Assembly: GCA_000433135.1 (NCBI GenBank)
Contig: HF991998.1
Coordinates: 1-11,290 of the forward strand
DNA: 11,290 nt
Direction of reading: 5' to 3'
Source: Clostridium sp. CAG:921
GTDB lineage: Bacteria > Bacillota > Clostridia > TANB77 > CAG-465
A model generated the notes under the pieces. It was not told the DNA's origin and did no database searches. It saw only the letters and a list, made by a program, of their open reading frames with translations. Position numbers and translations under genes: made by a program. This document shows, one piece after another, positions 6,617 through 11,290 of this stretch (position 1 is the first letter of the stretch; each line of letters begins with the position of its first letter).

Positions 6617-7855
6617 GTGTTAAATTTGAGGTTGAAAAAAAAGTATTTACTTATTGCAGTTTTGTCACTTTTTTTGTTATTTACCGTAACTAATGTAACT
6701 ATTGCAGCAGATCTTGAAAATTATGAATCAGAATTAAAAAATATTCAAAAAGAACAGAAGACTAATATGAGAAAATTATCTGGTGTTGAAAGACAAATAT
6801 CAGAGTATAGTTACGATATAGTAACATTAGATATTCAGATGAATGACAATACTAAAAAAATATTGGAACTTGAAGAAAAAATTGATGAAGCTAGTAAAAA
6901 AATTGAAGAATATGAGAATTCTTTAAATGATACTTCATCAATTTATGATGCAACACGTGAAAAATATAACGCGCAGCTTAGATACATTTATGAAAATGGT
7001 ATGCCAAATATTGTTGAAATATTAATAAATTCAGAGGGATTTTCTGATTTTATTAGAAAAATGAATGTATACACTAGTATTTTAGATTATTATAAATCTG
7101 CAACAAGTACAATAAAAAATAAAAAAGAGTATATTAATTATGTAAAAAAAGAATTGGAATCACAAAAATTACAGGTAGAAACATACAAAAGTAGTATGGA
7201 AGCTACTACTCAAAAGTTAAATGAAACGATTGAAGAAAAAAAGAAAAAAGTAGAAGAATTACAAACAACGAAAGTTGACTTACAAGATGCAGTTGATGCG
7301 CTTACGAAAAAAAAAGAAGAAGCATTTAATGAACTTGAAGATCAAATAAATAAAATAGTAAAAAATGCTATGAGTAAAGCCAACACTTCAGATTCTACTA
7401 CTTTTACTGGAGGAAATTTTGTGTGGCCGGTGGAAGGCTATACAACAATAACTACTAGATTTAATGAAGTATATAATTTGGTAAATCCAGCAGGTAGTGC
7501 TCATACAGGTTGTGATATATCTGGATATCAAATATTCGGAAAACCTGTTGTTGCTATAGAAGCTGGTACTGTAATAGTTGCAACATATAGTAACTATGGA
7601 TATGGAAATTATATAATAATTGATCATGGAAAGTGTACTGAAGATGGAAAAACTTATCTATCATTATATGGTCATAATACAACACTAGCTGTCCAAAAAG
7701 GAGATGTTGTTGAAAAAGGTCAAGTTATTTCATATGTTGGATCTACTGGAAACTCAACAGGACCGCATTTACATTTTGAAATTCGTATAGATGGAAAATT
7801 GTCAGATCCTTTAGTTCAGTATCCTGCAATGCAATTTTCATTTCCTTTTGGATAA
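6617..7855 (+). CDS. Secreted PcsB-like coiled-coil M23 peptidase, first of three
   Basis: The 412-residue product is a probable FtsX-controlled peptidoglycan endopeptidase. It has a signal peptide (basic N-terminus, hydrophobic 10-29, likely cleavage near 30/31). A long coiled-coil region (about 32-250) includes the PcsB/CwlO-type hairpin block R-x-I-Y-E-N-G at about 121-127. The M23 domain (about 265-405) has zinc ligands H296 and D300 (H-x-x-x-D), H386 of H-L-H (384-386), and the additional catalytic H353. None is missing, unlike the degenerate EnvC of Gram-negatives. The start is GTG at 6617, 6 bases after AGGAGG (6605-6610). The ATG at 6615 is out of frame and closes after two codons. 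It begins 10 bases after ftsX, so it is in the same operon. The exact bond cleaved cannot be read from the sequence. Confidence 0.88.
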   Translation: MLNLRLKKKYLLIAVLSLFLLFTVTNVTIAADLENYESELKNIQKEQKTNMRKLSGVERQISEYSYDIVTLDIQMNDNTKKILELEEKIDEASKKIEEYENSLNDTSSIYDATREKYNAQLRYIYENGMPNIVEILINSEGFSDFIRKMNVYTSILDYYKSATSTIKNKKEYINYVKKELESQKLQVETYKSSMEATTQKLNETIEEKKKKVEELQTTKVDLQDAVDALTKKKEEAFNELEDQINKIVKNAMSKANTSDSTTFTGGNFVWPVEGYTTITTRFNEVYNLVNPAGSAHTGCDISGYQIFGKPVVAIEAGTVIVATYSNYGYGNYIIIDHGKCTEDGKTYLSLYGHNTTLAVQKGDVVEKGQVISYVGSTGNSTGPHLHFEIRIDGKLSDPLVQYPAMQFSFPFG

Positions 7856-7892
7856 AATTATATTTATAGTATAGAGGAGTATAAAGTTATAT

Positions 7893-9206
7893 ATGAAAAA
7901 TTATTTAAAAAATTTGTATAGAAAGACTTTGGTATTTAGTGGAGCTATAGGAATATTTTCTATAGCTTTAATTCCTATTTATGCTGATAGTGTGTCGGAT
8001 GCACAAAATAAGGTAACTCAGATACAAAATCAAATTAATTCTAATAATACAAAAATATCGGAAGTCGAGAAAGAGGCAAATTCATATTTAGAACAAATTG
8101 GCAGTTTGAATGATGATATAACAAAATATTCGAATGAACTTGCTGATTTAGAAAATAAAAAGAATGAAATTAATAAAAAAATTTCACAATATGAAAATAT
8201 GCTACAGAATTCTGCACAGCAATATAGTGCAGCAGAAGATATGTATAACACTAGACTAAGGGCTATATATGAAAATGGAGTTCCAAATATATTAGATGTA
8301 TTATTTAATAGTGAAGGAATAACTGATTTTTTTTCAAAGTTAAATGGTTATCAAGCAATACTTGAGTATGATAGGTCACTTATTGGAAACGTAAAAAACG
8401 AAAAAGAATATGTTAGTAATATTAAAAAAAATATTGAAGAACAAAAATTATTACTAGATCAGCTCACTTACGATATAGAAAAATCTAAAACTTCTCTTGC
8501 AAATGCAAAATCTGCAAAAGAACAAAAAGTAAGTGAATTAAATAATTCTAAAAATAATTTAAAAGAAATTAATACTGTGCTTGAAGCTAAACAAGAAGAA
8601 GCCGAGAAGGCATTGCAGGCAGAAATTATAGCTGCAGAAAAAAGAGCAGAAGAAAGAAGAAGAAAAGAAGAAGAAAAAAGGAAGCAAAATGGACAGAATA
8701 GCTCATCTAATAACAAAAATTCTACGTATGCAAATACTACAGCCTTAGCATCTAGTGGTACACTAAAGTTTTGGCCTACTGTAACAAAAAATGTAACGTG
8801 TGGATATTATGGATATGCAGGTCATACTGGCGTAGACTTTGGAGTAAAATCTCAAAATGTTTTTGCAAGCTTAGCGGGTGAAGTAATTTTAGCTAAGTAT
8901 GTTGTAAATGATTCTGGGTATAATGATACATCTAGATATACAAATGGTAGATATATGTATGGAAACTATATACTTATAAAACATTCAAATGGGCTTTATA
9001 CTTTATATGCACATTTAAGTTCATTAAAGGTAAAAGAAGGAGATAGTGTAAGTGCTGGACAACCTATAGGTATCTCTGGAAACACCGGAAACGTAAGTCC
9101 AAGACCAACAGTGTCTAATCCTACAGCTGGTTCACATTTACATTTTGAGGTAAGGACTTCATCTTCATATGGTAGTAATAAAAATCCATTAAGTTATTTA
9201 AAGTAA
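7893..9206 (+). CDS. Secreted PcsB-like coiled-coil M23 peptidase, second of three
   Basis: The 437-residue product has a signal peptide with likely cleavage after I-Y-A (31/32). Its coiled coil spans about 32-265, including R-L-R-A-I-Y-E-N-G-V-P-N (121-132). A very charged Glu/Arg/Lys helix (about 240-265) leads into a Ser/Asn linker (about 266-290). The C-terminal M23 domain carries H311, D315, H374, H415 and H417, so the metal site is complete. Compared with its neighbours, the M23 domain has extra segments at about 336-357 and 401-412, so its substrate groove may differ. The ATG at 7893 sits 13 bases after GAGGAG (7874-7879), a long spacing that may weaken initiation; no better in-frame start is available. 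Residues 110-179 are nearly the same as 105-174 of the third protein. It lies 37 bases after the first M23 gene. Confidence 0.88.
   Translation: MKNYLKNLYRKTLVFSGAIGIFSIALIPIYADSVSDAQNKVTQIQNQINSNNTKISEVEKEANSYLEQIGSLNDDITKYSNELADLENKKNEINKKISQYENMLQNSAQQYSAAEDMYNTRLRAIYENGVPNILDVLFNSEGITDFFSKLNGYQAILEYDRSLIGNVKNEKEYVSNIKKNIEEQKLLLDQLTYDIEKSKTSLANAKSAKEQKVSELNNSKNNLKEINTVLEAKQEEAEKALQAEIIAAEKRAEERRRKEEEKRKQNGQNSSSNNKNSTYANTTALASSGTLKFWPTVTKNVTCGYYGYAGHTGVDFGVKSQNVFASLAGEVILAKYVVNDSGYNDTSRYTNGRYMYGNYILIKHSNGLYTLYAHLSSLKVKEGDSVSAGQPIGISGNTGNVSPRPTVSNPTAGSHLHFEVRTSSSYGSNKNPLSYLK
8220..8429 (+). repeat. Duplicated coiled-coil segment, copy in the second M23 gene
   Basis: These 70 codons match 9531-9740 in the third M23 gene at 59 of 70 residues by hand alignment. 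Within them, two 24-bp blocks are identical at the DNA level (8265-8288 with 9576-9599; 8316-8339 with 9627-9650), including an 8-T run. The equivalent stretch of the first M23 gene is clearly more diverged. Confidence 0.8.
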
Positions 9207-9218
9207 GGATGTGATAAA

Positions 9219-10511
9219 GTGAGAAAAGTAACAAAAATTGGAACGTTAATAATTTTGGTGACTATTTTTACGTTTTTTCAAAGTCCACTTTTAGCAGACA
9301 CACTTCAGGATTATCAAAAAGAAATAGAAAATATAAAAAATGAACAAGCGTTAAATATAAATAAATTAGATGGATTAGAAAAAGAGATTGCACAGTATCA
9401 ATATGATATTACAGAACTTGATAGTAGAATAAGTGAGTATAGCACAAAACTTAGTGAACTTCAAGGAAAAGTAGAGGCAGTAAATGAAAAAATAGAGAAT
9501 TATGAAGCTATGCTACAAGATTCTTCACAAAAATATAATGCTGCAGAAGACATGTATAATACTAGACTAAGGGCAATATATGAAAATGGAGTTCCAAATG
9601 TGTTGGATGTGCTTTTTAGCAGTGCTGGAATAACTGATTTTTTTTCAAAGATGAATGTATATCAGGGAATACTTGAATATGATAAATCACTTATTGGAAA
9701 TGTGAAAAATGAAAAAGAATATATAAGCAATGTAAAAAAAGATATACAAATTCAACAAGTTTTACTAGAACAATTAAAATATGATGTGGAAAAATCAACA
9801 GACGCATTAATTAGCGCATCTGAGCAAAAAGAAAAAAAAGTAGAGCAAATGAAAAACAGTAAAGAAAACTTAGAGCAAAGACAGAAGTTACTTGGTGAAA
9901 AGGAAAAAGAAGCAGTAAAAAAAAGAGATGAGGAACTTGCTAGACTTGCAGCCATGAATTCTGAATTTAGCGGTAGTTTTTCAGGAAAATTTACTTGGCC
10001 AGTACCATCTTCGTATAAGATAACAGCAGCGTTTGCTGACAGTGAATATAGATCTTCTGTAGGAATGATACATACTGGAACTGATATTGGAGTATCAACA
10101 GGAAATAAAGTTGTAGCAATGGATTCTGGAAAAGTAGTGGTATGTAAATACAATTATAATGGATATGGGTTATATATTGTAATTGACCATGGAATAGGCG
10201 ATGATGGATATAAATATATGACTTTATATGGTCATCTGTCATCAACCAATGTGAAAGTAGGCCAAGTTGTAACCAGAGGTGAACAAATTGCTCTTAGTGG
10301 TAACTCAGGATTTTCTACAGGACCACATTTGCATTTTGAAATTGATAAAGCAAAAAACGGTACTATGTGGTCAGTTGATCCTATGACATATTTTTCAGGT
10401 AGTAATGCACCGTTTATGTATCTATCTTATGGAAAATATATTTCTTATCCTTTTTCTAACATTTCTAAGTATCAATCAACAAGTCAAGTAAAAAGAACAT
10501 TTTCTTTTTAG
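9219..10511 (+). CDS. Secreted PcsB-like coiled-coil M23 peptidase, third of three
   Basis: The 430-residue product has a signal peptide (hydrophobic 7-25, likely cleavage L-L-A|D at 26/27) and a coiled coil at about 28-245. The M23 domain at about 262-400 has H285, D289, H339, H370 and H372, a complete metal site. About 30 aromatic- and Ser-rich residues follow the M23 domain, which the second protein lacks. The start is GTG at 9219. The ribosome binding site AAGGATGTGA (9205-9214) overlaps the TAA of the previous gene, showing operon structure and possible coupling. The N-terminal coil (Y-x-Y-D-I-T/V-x-L-D) and the G-P-H-L-H-F-E-I block resemble the first protein, while residues 105-174 resemble the second, so the gene looks mosaic. 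It is the last gene of the ftsEX operon before the sepF promoter. Confidence 0.88.
   Translation: MRKVTKIGTLIILVTIFTFFQSPLLADTLQDYQKEIENIKNEQALNINKLDGLEKEIAQYQYDITELDSRISEYSTKLSELQGKVEAVNEKIENYEAMLQDSSQKYNAAEDMYNTRLRAIYENGVPNVLDVLFSSAGITDFFSKMNVYQGILEYDKSLIGNVKNEKEYISNVKKDIQIQQVLLEQLKYDVEKSTDALISASEQKEKKVEQMKNSKENLEQRQKLLGEKEKEAVKKRDEELARLAAMNSEFSGSFSGKFTWPVPSSYKITAAFADSEYRSSVGMIHTGTDIGVSTGNKVVAMDSGKVVVCKYNYNGYGLYIVIDHGIGDDGYKYMTLYGHLSSTNVKVGQVVTRGEQIALSGNSGFSTGPHLHFEIDKAKNGTMWSVDPMTYFSGSNAPFMYLSYGKYISYPFSNISKYQSTSQVKRTFSF
9531..9740 (+). repeat. Duplicated coiled-coil segment, copy in the third M23 gene
   Basis: This is the partner of 8220-8429 in the second M23 gene, with 59 of 70 residues identical and two identical 24-bp DNA blocks. 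It covers the part of the PcsB-like coiled coil expected to form the tip hairpin region that approaches FtsX. Confidence 0.8.
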
Positions 10512-10529
10512 CAAATACTTGGTCATTTT

Positions 10530-10562
10530 TTAATTGTAATGTTACATTAATGTTACAATTAA
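10530..10562. promoter_or_regulatory. 33-bp AT-rich dyad, possible operator or weak terminator
   Basis: The outer arms TTAATTGTAA (10530-10539) and TTACAATTAA (10553-10562) are perfectly complementary over 10 bp. The interior carries two direct copies of AATGTTACA (10538-10546 and 10549-10557) whose starts are 11 bases apart, about one helical turn. No U tract follows on the plus strand, so termination would be poor. It lies 30 bases upstream of the sepF -35 box, where a regulator could bind. Confidence 0.45.
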
Positions 10563-10592
10563 TGCTTTGAAGTTAAAATTATTTTAAAACTC

Positions 10593-10621
10593 TTGACATA
10601 TAACTAATTTTAGTGTTTAAT
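10593..10621 (+). promoter_or_regulatory. Promoter of sepF
   Basis: Consensus TTGACA (10593-10598) and TTTAAT (10616-10621) are separated by 17 bases. The predicted start near 10628 gives a leader of about 27 bases that contains AGGAGG (10643-10648). Confidence 0.72.
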
Positions 10622-10654
10622 TAATGTATAAGTAAGTATCATAGGAGGAAAAGT

Positions 10655-11191
10655 ATGAGTGCAGCAATTATAAACAAGTTTATGGATATGATAGGCATGG
10701 GAAATAAGGACGACGAGTATTATGATGAAGAAGCGTATGACAATGATGCTGAAGGTCAATATGAAGACGACGAAGAAGAGGAATATAATAGAAAAAATCA
10801 ATATAATAAATCAAAAAAATCATTCAATGATATAGAAAGAGACTCACAGTATTCTTCAAGAAATATGCAGTCTAAGGTTATACCTATGAATGCTAGTATG
10901 TCATCATCTAAGATGGTTATAACACAACCAACATGTTATGATGAAGTAGAAGGTATCGGAGATTATTTGAAGACTAAAAAGTCTATAATTATAAATCTTG
11001 AAAATGTAAGTAAAGAAGATGCAAGGAGAATTTTAGATTTTTTAAGTGGTGCTACATTCATGGTTGAGGGTACAATACAAAGGGTATCTAATTTGATATA
11101 CTTGATTACTCCAAAGAATGTTGAAATTCAAAATGACCTTGAAACTTCGCAGTATAAACAGCAAAAAATGTCATTTTCATGGCTAAAATAA
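10655..11191 (+). CDS. sepF: Cell division protein SepF
   Basis: SepF polymerises on the inner membrane face and tethers and aligns FtsZ filaments at the division site. The 178-residue product has three parts. An N-terminal amphipathic helix (about 1-14, M-S-A-A-I-I-N-K-F-M) is the membrane anchor of the family. A very acidic, then polar, low-complexity linker runs from about 18 to 85. The globular SepF core (about 86-160) has I-I-I-N-L-E-N (111-117), the helix A-R-R-I-L-D-F-L-S-G (123-132) and a closing strand I-Y-L-I-T-P (148-153). The ATG at 10655 lies 6 bases after AGGAGG. The length fits SepF, though the linker is unusually rich in Asp, Glu, Tyr and Asn. It has its own promoter and is followed by divIVA. 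Confidence 0.94.
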   Translation: MSAAIINKFMDMIGMGNKDDEYYDEEAYDNDAEGQYEDDEEEEYNRKNQYNKSKKSFNDIERDSQYSSRNMQSKVIPMNASMSSSKMVITQPTCYDEVEGIGDYLKTKKSIIINLENVSKEDARRILDFLSGATFMVEGTIQRVSNLIYLITPKNVEIQNDLETSQYKQQKMSFSWLK

Positions 11192-11197
11192 AGATTG

Positions 11198-11220
11198 GCA
11201 GGCATTTTGTGTCTGCTTTG
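11198..11220 (+). terminator. Intercistronic hairpin between sepF and divIVA, weak terminator
   Basis: GCAGGCA (11198-11204) pairs with TGTCTGC (11210-11216) over 7 bp with one G-U wobble and a 5-base loop. The following tract, TTTGTTATTT, is interrupted, so it is more likely a partial terminator or a transcript-stabilising hairpin than a full stop. It starts 7 bases after the sepF stop codon. Confidence 0.5.
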
Positions 11221-11243
11221 TTATTTAAAAGGAGGTTAGATAT

Positions 11244-11290
11244 ATGTTAACACCTATAGATATAGATAACAAAACATTTAAAAAGGCAAA
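11244..11290 (+). CDS. divIVA: DivIVA, N-terminal fragment (runs off the window)
   Basis: The ATG at 11244 follows a strong AAGGAGG (11229-11235) with 8 bases between. Only 15 complete codons are visible: M-L-T-P-I-D-I-D-N-K-T-F-K-K-A. This matches the well-known DivIVA opening (M-L-T-P-x-D-I-x-N-K-x-F-K-K), the start of the lipid-binding domain that senses negative membrane curvature at poles and septa. The position directly after sepF is also where divIVA sits in the Firmicutes division cluster. The rest of the protein, including its coiled coils, lies outside the window. Confidence 0.85.
   Translation, partial: MLTPIDIDNKTFKKA

Noticed and set aside
8323..8334. 8-T runs in the second and third M23 genes (also near 9634-9641) as phase-variation tracts
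   Set aside because: The run length is the same in both copies and similar A or T runs are common throughout this genome segment; no frameshifted state is seen.
7388..10245. Minus-strand frames across the three M23 genes
   Set aside because: They are antisense shadows of well-supported plus-strand genes and show no domains or ribosome binding sites.
1..11290. CRISPR arrays, tRNA or rRNA genes, insertion sequences and riboswitches
   Set aside because: No regularly spaced repeats, no cloverleaf or ribosomal motifs, no transposase frame and no recognisable riboswitch core were seen on either strand.

Overview
The window looks like a chromosomal segment of a very AT-rich, low-GC Gram-positive bacterium of the Firmicutes, probably an uncultured Clostridia-like lineage. 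This rests on the base composition, strong AGGAGG-type ribosome binding sites, TTGACA/TATAAT-like promoters with 17-bp spacers, and the gene set SepF, DivIVA, RuvA and FtsEX with PcsB-like coiled-coil hydrolases. TGA ends ruvA in the expected place, so the standard reading of TGA as stop holds. No finer assignment is possible from the sequence alone.

Layout. Bases 1-551 carry no convincing gene and end in a bidirectional terminator. From 3032 down to 552 on the minus strand runs a large surface-protein reading frame of DUF11-type repeats followed by a von Willebrand factor A (VWA) domain. It has its 3' end and terminator, but it has no start region, signal peptide, promoter or C-terminal anchor. 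Its coding similarity begins inside a 23-bp sequence (3002-3024) that recurs in the same orientation at 340-362 with one mismatch. The segment between them may be a recombination cassette or a truncated gene. From 3049 on, everything is on the plus strand: a CmpB-family membrane protein with its own promoter and terminator, a 90-residue single-span membrane protein, ruvA with its own promoter, then ftsE-ftsX and three tandem secreted M23 peptidase genes. After these come sepF with its own promoter and the first 15 codons of divIVA.

How the genes fit together. FtsE (ATPase) and FtsX (membrane partner) form a transporter-like machine that, in the families studied, does not transport but activates a peptidoglycan hydrolase through a coiled-coil domain outside the membrane. 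Here the three genes immediately downstream each encode a signal peptide, a PcsB-like coiled coil and a C-terminal M23 (LytM) domain with all zinc ligands present. They are the obvious candidate partners. SepF (FtsZ membrane anchor) and DivIVA (curvature and polarity protein) follow, so 5.0-11.3 kb is a cell-division and wall-remodelling cluster.

Most unusual points: the headless DUF11/VWA gene bounded by a direct repeat; three catalytically complete FtsEX-linked hydrolases, the third of which looks like a mosaic of the first two; an AT-rich dyad with helically phased direct repeats upstream of the sepF promoter; ruvA without ruvB beside it; and sepF placed directly before divIVA.
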